From contig JADQAV010000044.1 of assembly GCA_019775845.1 (NCBI GenBank), positions 310,001 through 374,000 on the forward strand: a stretch of 64,000 nt of DNA, written 5' to 3'. The position numbers and the translations under genes are program-made. The notes under the pieces are model-generated. The model was not told the origin of the DNA. It saw only the letters and a program-made list of their open reading frames with translations, and made no database searches. This document shows, piece after piece, positions 9,408 through 18,914 of the stretch (positions are counted from its first letter, which is position 1; the number at the start of each line of letters is the position of its first letter). The stretch is from Myrmaecium sp. VS I D KN 1 (lineage: Eukaryota > Ascomycota > Dothideomycetes > Valsariales > Valsariaceae).

Positions 9408-12400
9408 ATGCTGTCCGCCTTTGTCAGCTTCGCTTGGGATCGCTATTGGGAATGGGCGGCGCCGGACGCATATGGGGAAGCCAAGCCTGCCCTCAAACAG
9501 AAGACGACGAGAGCGTCTCGCCGAAGCAAGGCGATTAAAGTGGAAGAAGAGTCGTCTCAACCTGTCGCCCATATCAATGAGCGCACTAGCGCAGCGGCAG
9601 TCAAATCTGACAAGTACGATTCGGCCTTCGACGACTCTGACTTGGGGGACTCGGATCTTGAAGAGGCGCTTCGAAAGTGTGAAGTCCCATACCCTCGCCT
9701 GCCTTCAGTGAGCTCGTCCAGGACCCCTTCCTCAGATGAAGTGAGCGTGGATGCACCACATCAGAGCTTGAATCGGAGCGTCGCCGTAGGACCTGCAAAC
9801 TTCTCAAAAGCGCCACTGCATGTAAGATGGGAGTGTCAACGGGCTGCAGAGCACTATGGCATCCCAATCCTCCACATCACACGACAATATGATCCGAGCT
9901 GGCAGGACTACGATGTGTTGAAGAAACATTTACAGATGCATTGCCCGCCGGGCCACGAGCCGTTGCCAGCCATGTCAGCGCCCGATGTCTGGGAAGCCGC
10001 ATGTAACGGCTTCAAAAGCATTTGTCTCTCCGGTAGCTTTGACGCTTCCTCCCTCCACAAGAACCCGCCCATATTCAAATTGACGTTGAACGCACTGAAA
10101 TACACCGAGGGCAAGCGGTCGAACCGCTTTCAGCGTCGGTTCGGCTTTGAAAACGTACTCAACCTGACGCTGCCTTATTTTCACTACGAGAAGGTCAAGG
10201 GTCGAGACCCGCAGGTGTTCTCTAAAGCGCTCGTTCAGTGGCTCATGACAAAGAAGCGGCTGCTGGGTAAGACATGGAGGGTCCTTCAAATAGATGAGTC
10301 AAGCGGGTCGAAGAAAAACGGCAGTTGGGGCGGCGCTGGCAAGAGAAAGAAGCAGAAGGTCTACGAGATTGTCCTGATCGCAGTAAATGATACAGCGTCG
10401 CCGTACAGTCCACCGGATGCGCCGACGTACAGTTTCGCGGATGTGCTGGAGTGGTACTTCGCCCTTGGCCAGAACGAAAAGATGCCGTACCTGAAGCTGT
10501 ACTCGCGAGTGGCGCTGGGCCTGTCCATGACGCATCCGTCGTATGTCTTCAAAGCTACTGAGATCCGGATGGGAGAGGATGTCCTGGCGGACGGTACTGC
10601 CGAGGACAAGCGATTCAACGAAGCACGTCGTCCGGTTGTTCTACGGCAGTGGATGGCTTTTCAACGGCACTATGACCCGGGCTTCAAGTGCGGTAAGCGA
10701 TCGGTGATGAACGACGGTTGTAGCTATATCTCCGAAGCCGCGGCGCGTGCGATCTGGCGCGCCTTGGGTCGAACGGACCCGTTGCCAACGCTGTTCCAGG
10801 GCCGCATTGGAGCGGCAAAGGGAGTGTGGACCGTGGTGGCCGGTGACGAGGTCTGGATCCAGATCACGCCGTCGCAGCGAAAGCTGCAGCCGCATGCGCC
10901 GGAGAGCCCTTGGGCGGACGACGAAGCCCATCGGACGTTCGAGGTGGTCAACTGGTCGAAGCCGCCCACCAGCAGCGCGACGCTGAATCTGGCTTTTCTG
11001 CCCATCATGGCTGATCGAGGTGTGCCGTGGCAGGCCATCGAATCGATTGTGCGGCAGCACTTCAGCCTGGAAGAAGAGATCTTTGACTGCATCGATACGA
11101 GTGAGGAATTCCTCTACTGGCTGTCGCGCCGGGGACTGTCTTCTCAGTTCGAGGCCAGCATCACGAATGCCACGTACAGAGGCGGTCTCCCGCTGAAGAA
11201 GACGCTGAAAGCGGCCTGCATGTGTCATGCTGGATTCGTTCCCCGGGAGTTCTCGTACCTGGCGAGGCTGACAAAAGAGATTGTGGATGACTATCTCACA
11301 TCCTTGGTCGACAAGTTCAGCATCCCTCTGCCTCGGTCTGTCAATCTCTACGCAATTGCAGATCCTCTCGGTGTCCTCAACCCGGGCGAGATTCATGTAT
11401 CGTTCTCCGAAGGGTTTCTTCCAGAGGGCCTTGAATATCCCATTGCCTTTCTCAACGACGTCGATGTGCTGCTGGCGAGGTTCCCATGTAACCGCAACTC
11501 CGACATCCAACGCGTCCGCGCCGTCTACTACCCCGAGCTCGCCGGCTTTCCCAACGTGGCCATCTTCCCCGCGAAGGGGTGTGTCCCCTTGGCCGAGCGA
11601 ATGTCCAACGGCGACTACGATGGCGATACGTTCTGGATCACCTGGGAGCCGTCTCTGGTCCAGCCCTTCCGCAACGCGCCGCCGCCGTGTCCGCCCAAGC
11701 CTGAAAGCTACGATATCACCCAGGACCGGCGACCGGTATGGGAAGTTCTGGCAGAAGGCGGGACCGACAACCTGCTCCGCGAATGCTTCACCTTCATCCT
11801 CCAAGACGACCTCCTCGGCAGCATCACGTCCACGTTGAAAAAGCACGCCTACGCAACCAACTGCGTCCGATCCAACACCCTCGACTGTCTCGCCGACATG
11901 GCCGACCTCCTCGTCGACCGCAAGAAGCAAGGCTACCACCTCGACCACCGAACCTGGCTCGCCTTCCAAACCCGCCACAACATCGCCCGCTTCACTAAAC
12001 CCGGCTACGAGCTGAGCCTCGCCGAACCCAACCCCACCTTCAACCCCTCCCACATCCTCGACCACCTCAAATTCGCCGTCTTCAAGCCCCTCAAAAACGA
12101 CCTCCTCCAGCGTCTCGACACCCGCCTGGCCACCGCCCGCCCCGACGACGCCGATCTCGCGCAGCCGTACTACCAGTGGCGGCAGCAAGCCGCCAGCGAC
12201 CCGGCCCTCGAGCGCGAGCGCCAGCACCTCCTCTCCCGCCTCGCCGACCTCGCCCGCACCGCCAGCGCCCGCACCGCCAGCTTCGACGACTACACCGACC
12301 GCGTGAGTCGGCTGGGGGAGGCCTACGCCGCGCTCGTCCCGCTCGACCGGGATCTGCGCCGGCACTGGGTCGATGAGGACCCCACGCCTGGCCCGGGTCG

Positions 12401-12683
12401 ATGGGAGCTGCTGAAGGCGTCCACGCTGTACTCGCAGTGCCTTCGTCAAGGTGGTGGCCGGCTGCCGGATGGACATGTGGTGAGGGGGAATGCGGATGTG
12501 CTGTTTACGTGGGCGGGACGGGAGTTGCTGTTTTTGAAGGCGTTGGCGCGGAGTCCACGGGCGTTCCCAGTGTGCACGCCGGTGTTGGATACGTTGAAGC
12601 CGAGAAGGAGGGCGCTGGTGCGGGTGCTGGAGGATGGGGAGGAGGAGGAGGAGGAGGAGGAGGAGGAGATAGGCGAGGACTAG
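9408..12683 (+). CDS. RNA-dependent RNA polymerase (QDE-1/SAD-1 family), single exon
   Basis: The 1091-residue frame begins at the ATG at 9408. It carries the cellular RdRP core, including the catalytic DxDGD box, here DYDGD at residues 736-740 within RMSNGDYDGDTFW. Preceding blocks such as PLGVLNPGEIHVSFSEGF and the DVLLARFPCNRNSDIQRV-AVYYPEL segment are family hallmarks. The N-terminal 130 residues are basic or low-complexity and likely disordered; the C-terminus ends in a Glu run (EEEEEEEEEEIGED). Known members make double-stranded RNA from single-stranded or aberrant RNA for Dicer and Argonaute in quelling, meiotic silencing or antiviral RNAi. It is shorter than Neurospora QDE-1 and SAD-1. 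Which paralogue it is cannot be told by eye. No intron is visible, and the coding sequence looks intact. Confidence 0.95.
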   Translation: MLSAFVSFAWDRYWEWAAPDAYGEAKPALKQKTTRASRRSKAIKVEEESSQPVAHINERTSAAAVKSDKYDSAFDDSDLGDSDLEEALRKCEVPYPRLPSVSSSRTPSSDEVSVDAPHQSLNRSVAVGPANFSKAPLHVRWECQRAAEHYGIPILHITRQYDPSWQDYDVLKKHLQMHCPPGHEPLPAMSAPDVWEAACNGFKSICLSGSFDASSLHKNPPIFKLTLNALKYTEGKRSNRFQRRFGFENVLNLTLPYFHYEKVKGRDPQVFSKALVQWLMTKKRLLGKTWRVLQIDESSGSKKNGSWGGAGKRKKQKVYEIVLIAVNDTASPYSPPDAPTYSFADVLEWYFALGQNEKMPYLKLYSRVALGLSMTHPSYVFKATEIRMGEDVLADGTAEDKRFNEARRPVVLRQWMAFQRHYDPGFKCGKRSVMNDGCSYISEAAARAIWRALGRTDPLPTLFQGRIGAAKGVWTVVAGDEVWIQITPSQRKLQPHAPESPWADDEAHRTFEVVNWSKPPTSSATLNLAFLPIMADRGVPWQAIESIVRQHFSLEEEIFDCIDTSEEFLYWLSRRGLSSQFEASITNATYRGGLPLKKTLKAACMCHAGFVPREFSYLARLTKEIVDDYLTSLVDKFSIPLPRSVNLYAIADPLGVLNPGEIHVSFSEGFLPEGLEYPIAFLNDVDVLLARFPCNRNSDIQRVRAVYYPELAGFPNVAIFPAKGCVPLAERMSNGDYDGDTFWITWEPSLVQPFRNAPPPCPPKPESYDITQDRRPVWEVLAEGGTDNLLRECFTFILQDDLLGSITSTLKKHAYATNCVRSNTLDCLADMADLLVDRKKQGYHLDHRTWLAFQTRHNIARFTKPGYELSLAEPNPTFNPSHILDHLKFAVFKPLKNDLLQRLDTRLATARPDDADLAQPYYQWRQQAASDPALERERQHLLSRLADLARTASARTASFDDYTDRVSRLGEAYAALVPLDRDLRRHWVDEDPTPGPGRWELLKASTLYSQCLRQGGGRLPDGHVVRGNADVLFTWAGRELLFLKALARSPRAFPVCTPVLDTLKPRRRALVRVLEDGEEEEEEEEEEIGED

Positions 12684-13392
12684 ATGATTGCTGTGAAGGG
12701 CGTTAGTAGGGTCTTGATGCTTGCGATCATTTGGAGCGACGTTTGACTCTTTAGGTTACTTTTATCGTCTCTCTCCTTGGGCCTATAGACCTGGGCCAAT
12801 CTCCATGAATTATCATGATTATGTTTCCGGGCAGCAAGCTTCGTCTAGCAATATAGAGAGCTCATGTCACTGTTCTTCGTCCAAAATAATGTTAGACCCC
12901 TAGGAAACTTGTCTACGTATTAACAAAAACCGTGTCATCTCGCGGTTTGAACATCTCCCGCTGGTTATGCCATCCCAAATGTCACACAGCAGCTGTCATC
13001 ACCTTGCGATTCGGAGGGGTAAGGAGGAGCAAAACTCCATCTGGACAAACATATTCCGCCATCGCAGGCTAAAATGGCACGATGCATCCCTCGCTCCCCC
13101 CGGGGCCCCACCCAAACCCGTTCCCTTTATCGCGCCCTTTCTATCGGTACTCTCATCCTCGCACATTCGACCATTACCCGTTAACCAGAGAATTACGTGC
13201 TCGTCCTTTCTGCATCCTCCCGACAATCTCTGCAGGAAGTGGCTTGAGGGATCCGTGAGGATGGTTCTCCCAAGGCTTTGGGTAGATATAAAAGCTTGCT
13301 GATCCCAGCTGCTAGAGGATGTCGCGTATCTATTCCTGGGGCACCGGACCGGATCAACCACTCTCGCATCGAAAGCAGGAAATTCTCTTTAA
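12684..13392. other. Intergenic, with promoter of the DAL5-type transporter
   Basis: No gene is recognised. TATAAAA at 13287-13293 lies 106 bp before the transporter ATG. Confidence 0.4.
13287..13293 (+). promoter_or_regulatory. TATA-like box of the 13.4-kb transporter
   Basis: The sequence TATAAAA in GTAGATATAAAAGC sits 106 bp upstream of the ATG at 13393. Inferred from position only. Confidence 0.4.
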
Positions 13393-15000
13393 ATGGCTGG
13401 GGATGCAGTTAACAAGGATACGGGGGATCAACATGCTGGGCAGCCTGAGTTATCCCCCATCGGAATCACATCCACTCCTCCCTCCCAGCACCACCGCGAC
13501 GAAAAAGCCGCCGGACTCACTACCACCACCGTGACCTCTACCACCACAACCGCCGACGCAGCCCTCGAGCTCCTCGCCTCCACCTCCTCCTCCGAACCAA
13601 TCGAGCCCCTCACAGCCGCAGCAGCCAGCCGGCTCATCCGCAAGATCGACCGGCGCATCCTGCCGCTGATCTGCACCGTCTACTTCCTGCAATACCTCGA
13701 CAAAATCAGCATCAGCTACGGCTCCGTCACGGGCCTGCGGACCGACGCCCACCTCATCGGGAACCAATACAACTGGGTATCCGCGGCGTTCTTCTTCGGC
13801 CAGCTCGCCGCCCAGCTGCCCACCGCCTGGCTCGTCCAGCGCTTCCCGCTCGCCCGCTACGTCGCCCTCAACGTCGTCGCCTGGGGCGTCCTGCTCGCCT
13901 GCCTCGCCGCCTGCCGCGGCTTCGCCGCCCTCGTCGCCTGCCGCTTCCTGCTCGGCGTCGCCGAGGCCGCCGTCGTCCCCGCCTGGGTTGCGTTCACGAG
14001 CCAGTGGTACCGCCGCCGTGAACAGGCGTTCCGCGTTGGGGTTTGGTTTAGCATGTGTGGGTGGGCGCAGATGCTGGGGGGGTATGTTGCGTATGGGATT
14101 GCACGCGGCGTTGGGCCGGACGCCCGCTTGGCGGGTTGGCAGGTTATCTTCCTCCTGCTCGGCGCCCTGACCGTGGTGGTTGGCGTGGCGTTTTGGTTCG
14201 TGCTGCCGGATAGCCCCGTGAGCGCGGGCTGGCTGAGCGGGCAGGAGAAACGCTGGCATGCGGAGCGGCTCCGCGAGAACGAGCAGGGCATCGGCAGCCG
14301 TGTGTTTAAGCGGGAACAGGTCGTCGAGGCCCTTCGCGATCCGAATACGTGGCTGTATAGCTTCTGGGTGTTTGCGGCCAACATCCCCAACTCGATCGCG
14401 ACTAGCTTCGGCAACATCCTCGTCACGGGTATGGGCTACTCGAGCACGGAGAGCTTGCTGCTCGTCACGCCCCTAGGCGCGTACGAGGTCGTCGCCCTCG
14501 TTGGCCTGACCTGGATGGCTATGCGGACGGAGCGACGGCTGCTGTGGTGCATCGTCGGTCATGTCCCGGCATTTGCGGGTGCGATCTTGATGGCGACGAC
14601 AGATAAAGTGCCCGCTCTCATCGGCTACTACCTCTCCGGCGGCATCCCTATCGGCTGGACGACTATCCTTGGCCTTACTAGCAGTAACGTCGCCGGATCG
14701 ACTAAGAAGCTCACCGTCGCTTGTATCCAGACGGCCGCTTACACCGTTGGAAACATCATTAGCCCGCAGACGTTCCAGGCTAAGGATGCTCCCCGCTACC
14801 TACCCGCTAAGATCGCCATCGTCATCCTGTACTTTCTAATTACCATTGATCTCGTCGTGATTTGGTGGCTGGCTGAGCGGGAGAATAAGAGGAGGGATGC
14901 GCGGAAGGCGGCGTTGGGGGATCGCTATGTGGTCGAGAAGAACCATGAGTTTATGGACTTGACGGACCGGCAGAATCCGGAGTTTAGGTATGTCGTGTGA
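13393..15000 (+). CDS. MFS transporter, allantoate permease (DAL5) / anion:cation symporter type
   Basis: A single-exon frame of 535 residues. About 75 Ser/Thr-rich residues precede the core. Then KIDRRILPLICTVYFLQYLD-K marks the first membrane helix and the family motif (…LDKxxIxYxxV/AxGL). Loop 2 has the usual RFPLARYVA-like stretch, TM4-5 carry CRFLLGVAEAAVVPAWV, and WFVLPDSPVSAGWLSGQEK closes the N-terminal half before the central loop. Twelve helices in all. DAL5-family members import allantoate, ureidosuccinate, dipeptides, nicotinate, pantothenate or similar organic acids at the plasma membrane. The D-amino-acid oxidase gene follows 575 bp downstream on the same strand, which hints at shared nitrogen use, but this is inference. 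Confidence 0.92.
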   Translation: MAGDAVNKDTGDQHAGQPELSPIGITSTPPSQHHRDEKAAGLTTTTVTSTTTTADAALELLASTSSSEPIEPLTAAAASRLIRKIDRRILPLICTVYFLQYLDKISISYGSVTGLRTDAHLIGNQYNWVSAAFFFGQLAAQLPTAWLVQRFPLARYVALNVVAWGVLLACLAACRGFAALVACRFLLGVAEAAVVPAWVAFTSQWYRRREQAFRVGVWFSMCGWAQMLGGYVAYGIARGVGPDARLAGWQVIFLLLGALTVVVGVAFWFVLPDSPVSAGWLSGQEKRWHAERLRENEQGIGSRVFKREQVVEALRDPNTWLYSFWVFAANIPNSIATSFGNILVTGMGYSSTESLLLVTPLGAYEVVALVGLTWMAMRTERRLLWCIVGHVPAFAGAILMATTDKVPALIGYYLSGGIPIGWTTILGLTSSNVAGSTKKLTVACIQTAAYTVGNIISPQTFQAKDAPRYLPAKIAIVILYFLITIDLVVIWWLAERENKRRDARKAALGDRYVVEKNHEFMDLTDRQNPEFRYVV

Positions 15001-15575
15001 GAGAAGGGGTCGATCGGCGTGAAGACGGAAAAAAAGGGGATGAAATTGTAGTGGAAAGAGAGGTTGAAACACGCTGTGAATCTATATCAAATCATAAGGT
15101 GACTGCGTTGAATATGGTTAAAGGACCAGAGAGAATCGAGGTGACTTCATCATTCCCCATCAGGCTTCCACAAGCCCATGGAAGAGACGAGCTCCACCAT
15201 TCGTGACGTTCCACGAGACTATATATCTGGAAATCAGGTGTGAATAGCTCAAGGTACAGATGTTGCTCCCCCTCAGGGCATTTTAAGCGAAGCGGGCGGG
15301 GTTCGCTCGTGTCTTGGCTGAATAGCGGGGTGGGGAGTGGTGGGACCACCTCCCGACTCACAACTTACATCTCACATTTTCCTACTATGGAGTATCACAT
15401 TCGATATCACTGTCACCACCATCTCGCGTAGAGGAGATATAAGAGACACAGTATCTTCCACTTCCGTCCGAGGCTGCTCCCATCTCTCCAAAGAGCAGAC
15501 GAACCAACGCCATCCCAACCTCACATACAATCCAACCACCACCTCCCACCTCTCACTAAAGTCAAAGATACCAAG
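15001..15575. other. Intergenic between transporter and D-amino-acid oxidase
   Basis: It holds the 3' end of the transporter gene and the promoter of the oxidase. CT/CA-rich sequence precedes the ATG at 15576. No other gene is seen. Confidence 0.4.
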
Positions 15576-16817
15576 ATGAACCCACCAACCCCCTCCCCTC
15601 CCTCTCCTCCTCTCCCTTCTCCTCCACCACCCCCAACCATCCTCATCCTCGGCGGCGGCATCATCGGCCTCACCAGCGCCCTCACTCTGCAATCCCAACT
15701 CCACGTCCAACCCCCCTCCCAACCAACCATCCTCCTCCTCGCCACCGACCTCCCTTCCACGCACCCCCACCTCGACTCCCCCCCAGACTACGCCAGCATG
15801 TGGGCCGGTGCGCACGTCCGACCCATCCCCGCCACCACCCCCACGCTCCATCAAGAAGCCGCCTGGCTCCGGCGCACAGTGCCCGTCTTCCGCCAGCAAG
15901 CCGCGCGCGAGCGGGACGCGCTGGGTGTCCGGGCGACGCGGGGCGTGGAGGTGGTGCGGCGGGCGGATGCGGTGGGGGCGTATGACGAGGCGTGGCGGGA
16001 TCCGGGGGCGTTCGAGGCGGAGACGGGGTTGAGGGGGTTCCGGAGGGAGGAGATGGGTGACCGGGGGGTGAAGGGGTTGGGGTTCGAGTATGAGACGTTC
16101 TGTGTGAATGCGCCGGTGTATTGTGCGGCGCTGCTGCGGAGGTTTGTGTTCAGGGGGGGTAAGGTGGTGAGGGGGACGGTGGGGGATGAGTGGGATGCGT
16201 TTGCGGTGGGGGCGCGGGAGGTGGACAGGTTGGGCTGGGGACCGGTGGCGTGCGTGGTGAATGCGAGTGGACGGGGTTTCGGGGATGCGAAGGTGTTTGT
16301 GACTCGAGGTGGGTTCAGTGTATCTCTGATACCAAGGAAGGAGACGCTGATACACATGTCCATCCATCCAGGCCAAACCGTCCTCACCGCCAACCACACG
16401 GACACGACCGTCACCCACCAAAACGCCGACGGCACCTGGACCTTCGCCATCCCCCGCTTCCTCGACGGCGGCACCGTCATCGGCGGCACCAAGGAGCCTC
16501 ACGACTGGCACCCGCTCCCGCGCCCGGAGACCCGCGCCGCCTTGCTCCGCAATGCCCGCCAAGCGTTTCCCGACCTGTTCGAGGACCCGGTTGACGACAA
16601 GGTGATTGCGGATATCGTTGGCCGTCGACCGACGCGCGAAGGCGGCATGCGTGTGGAGATAGAGCGCAGGATGGTTGGGGGGACGGAGCGCGCGGTTGTG
16701 CATGCGTATGGCGCTGGCGGGAGGGGGTTTGAGATGAGCTGGGGGGTGGCGGAGGACGTGGCCGGGTTGGTGGGGGAGGTGATGCAGGGCTGCGGCGGGA
16801 GGAAGGAGAAGTTGTGA
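15576..16817 (+). CDS. D-amino-acid oxidase family flavoenzyme, two exons
   Basis: Exons 15576-16308 and 16372-16817 give 392 residues. After a proline-rich leader the FAD-binding GxGxxG variant appears (ILILGGGIIGLTSALTL). The active-site part includes CVNAPVYCAALLRRF, VVNASGRGFGDAKVFVTRGQTV across the splice, and the C-terminal signature VVHAYGAGGRGFEMSWGVA, which fits the DAO pattern (H-A-Y-G-x-G-G-x-G-x5-G). Known members oxidatively deaminate D-amino acids (or D-aspartate) to keto acids, ammonia and hydrogen peroxide, usually in peroxisomes. The C-terminus is EKL, close to but not a canonical PTS1 tripeptide, so targeting is uncertain. The intron (63 bp, GT-AG) has a length divisible by three and no stop, so a retained-intron product would also be open; the family pattern TRGQTV supports removal. 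Confidence 0.9.
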   Translation: MNPPTPSPPSPPLPSPPPPPTILILGGGIIGLTSALTLQSQLHVQPPSQPTILLLATDLPSTHPHLDSPPDYASMWAGAHVRPIPATTPTLHQEAAWLRRTVPVFRQQAARERDALGVRATRGVEVVRRADAVGAYDEAWRDPGAFEAETGLRGFRREEMGDRGVKGLGFEYETFCVNAPVYCAALLRRFVFRGGKVVRGTVGDEWDAFAVGAREVDRLGWGPVACVVNASGRGFGDAKVFVTRGGFSVSLIPRKETLIHMSIHPGQTVLTANHTDTTVTHQNADGTWTFAIPRFLDGGTVIGGTKEPHDWHPLPRPETRAALLRNARQAFPDLFEDPVDDKVIADIVGRRPTREGGMRVEIERRMVGGTERAVVHAYGAGGRGFEMSWGVAEDVAGLVGEVMQGCGGRKEKL

Positions 16818-17929
16818 GGATGTTGACTCACCAGTGAAGGGGTACGGTGGGCAGGTTTGGTGTTTGATGTGAAGTAGTATATGACCCCGATTCTTCGGGG
16901 AGGAATAAGATCGGGCGGGTGTAAGGGACGGTGAAGTCCGGAGACAATCCAGCGCGGTGTTGTTATGATAGATAGTTTGTTTACAAATGCTGTGAGCGGA
17001 TCACTTAGTAGGGTGAGCTGGTCAAATCGACTCACTAGGGGAGGCAAGTACAGTATGCAGGGTTGACTTCACACCGTCTGGATTACAGTACGACGTATCG
17101 ATGAAATGGGTAAGAAGTCGCGCGACTCACGCTCAACGGTACAAAAGGGTGAGTCACAGTACATCAGGTTGTAGATACACACCCTCAATAACTCCGGTCA
17201 GGTACAGGACACCCCCTACACCTGCTACGTCGGACCGGGCCGCAGCCGCCGACCGTTACGACACCCGTTACAGTGGGGGTCCAAAGTCAATGAACTGAGG
17301 TATTGATCCCTACTGTTAGTTCACTACTAGATATAATAGTATATTCAGTACTTTCGTGATCTCTAGGCCAGGGTATAGTCTAGCTGTGGCAGAGAATACA
17401 GGACTAAAAAAAGTGATCGAAGCTGGTGACTCTGGTCATATCTATTGTCAACGCCGGATGCCTGCATTTACTGACTCATGCCCCCCACTGTGCCGTTACC
17501 TGTCAGTGTGAGCGGGGTGGAACCGGCTGAGGCTGGGGCATCTCCCAGGTAGTACTGAAATCACTCTGAATTTACTGGCTCACTTATCTTTCCCCGTACT
17601 TTGCGCAGCCCTGAGGACCCTGGCTACTGTCTGCGCAAAGTCTATACGGTCTTCAAAGTGAATCCCTTACAAGCCCGAGGAGTAGTATGGCTGGGGACTA
17701 AACGGTTTATAAAGCCTCCTGTAAACTCATCAATTTACTTCGCCCAAACCCACCCTCCATAAATTCAGCCCTCCCCTCCGCCCTCTTCCCTCATCATTTC
17801 CAACTCTCTCCCACCCGATCTTGAACATCCGCAAAGTACAGTACTGTTTCTCAGCTACTCCCTACACTGCACATCAAGATTCGAAAACGTCCAAACCAAG
17901 ATCCACACCACCACCCGAACGAACGAACC
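16818..17929. other. Intergenic 1.1 kb with a short inverted repeat
   Basis: No gene is recognised. The stretch contains scattered GTACAG/CTGTAC-like words and the 44-bp palindrome at 17598-17641. Close to 17700 a TTTATAAAG element could be the TATA of the secreted protein gene. Confidence 0.4.
17598..17641. repeat. 44-bp inverted repeat with ACTTTGCGCAG arms
   Basis: The arms ACTTTGCGCAG (17598-17608) and CTGCGCAAAGT (17631-17641) are perfectly complementary around a 22-base spacer. The same 11 bases form the core of the terminal inverted repeat of the element at 61429-61739. It may be a minimal derivative or shared end motif of that element family. Confidence 0.6.
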
Positions 17930-18403
17930 ATGCGCATCCCGTCGCTCTTCCTTCTCGTCCTGCTCTTCAACCTCGTTGTCGTCCCCGCGATGGCGAAGAA
18001 GGGTAACCACCCTCACCGGGCTTCGAAGACGGATCTTGTCGACACGTCTTGGCTGCCTCCGTGCTATGTAAGTTCTCCTTCCCCATCCCCCATCCTTCAT
18101 CCCCCTCCATCATCCCAAAACCCCAACTAACCCCTTCTCCCACAGCAAGAATGCGTCCCCGCCTGGTTCAACGACCGCACCGCCAAGGACTTCTGCCACG
18201 CCTGGAAGATCTGGCACTGGCACATGAAGCAGAACGGCCGCTGCTTCGAGGCGAACTGCGACGGCGATGGCGCCCGCGTCCGCCGCAGCATGATCAACAG
18301 CTGGCATCGCTACTACTGCGGCTGGCCCCGCGACGCCCGCCGGGTCATCAAGGCCGAGGTCGTGGAGCATGGGTGGGGGGTCGTGGGGTTGGTGGAGAGC
18401 TAG
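17930..18403 (+). CDS. Small secreted cysteine-containing protein, two exons
   Basis: Exons 17930-18067 and 18146-18403 give 131 residues. The 78-bp intron has a GTAAGT donor, a CTAAC branch-like site and a CACAG acceptor. Residues 1-22 are a signal peptide (MRIPSLFLLVLLFNLVVVPAMA). The mature part has six cysteines (PPCY, QEC, DFC, GRC, ANC, YYC), many Trp/His (HAWKIWHWHMK) and Arg pairs. I do not recognise a domain. Size, secretion signal and even cysteine number are what is often seen in effector candidates or antimicrobial-like fungal proteins, but function is not shown. It lies next to the telomere-like island. Confidence 0.75.
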
Positions 18404-18880
18404 GAGTAAGAAGGAATGGGGATCGTTTCGCGAGTTGTTCCTTTTGAGTTTGGAAAGGGGATGTTACTGGGGACTTTAGCTGTGTACAGGGGCTGTTTGC
18501 TTTATTCCCTTTTCGTTTTTTTTGTTCTGGGGAGACTTGTACATGGGGCTGGGGCTGGGGCTGGCACTTCTCTTTCCGTTCGTCACGCTCGGAAATGATT
18601 AAATGAATTGTCTGCCTCCACATTATCTGTTTTGCTGGCATTACCTAACTGTGACTTTAGCAGAGATTGAAGGAATAAGGGCCTGCTGCTTTTACCTCGA
18701 GCTTGCGCATCGTCACCGCTCATACATAACCTTACCGCTAGTAATACCTTCCTTCTTCACACCCGCGCAAGAAAGATAATTAATACGGGTACCCGGTATT
18801 CGTAATCGTCCCCGATCTCCCAGACACACCCTAACCGTAGACGAGCGCAACTACCTAGCAGCGTACGGTTGCAAAAGAGA
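18404..18880. other. Intergenic between secreted protein and telomere-like repeat
   Basis: Non-coding. A GGGGCT microrepeat at about 18547-18564 (GGGGCTGGGGCTGGGGCT) lies in the presumed 3' region of the secreted protein gene. Confidence 0.4.
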
Positions 18881-18914
18881 CCCTAGGGTTAGGGTTAGGG
18901 TTCTAACCCTAACC
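18881..18914. repeat. Interstitial telomere-like repeat, head to head
   Basis: About three TTAGGG-type units run on the plus strand (TAGGGTTAGGGTTAGGG) and are followed, after a short TTC junction, by about two CCCTAA-type units (TAACCCTAACC). G-rich then C-rich order is what a fusion of two chromosome ends would leave; insertion by telomerase at a repaired break is the alternative. Confidence 0.8.

Noticed and set aside
10641-12476. 611-codon open frame on the minus strand
   Set aside because: It lies opposite the RdRP coding sequence and reflects its strong third-position bias.
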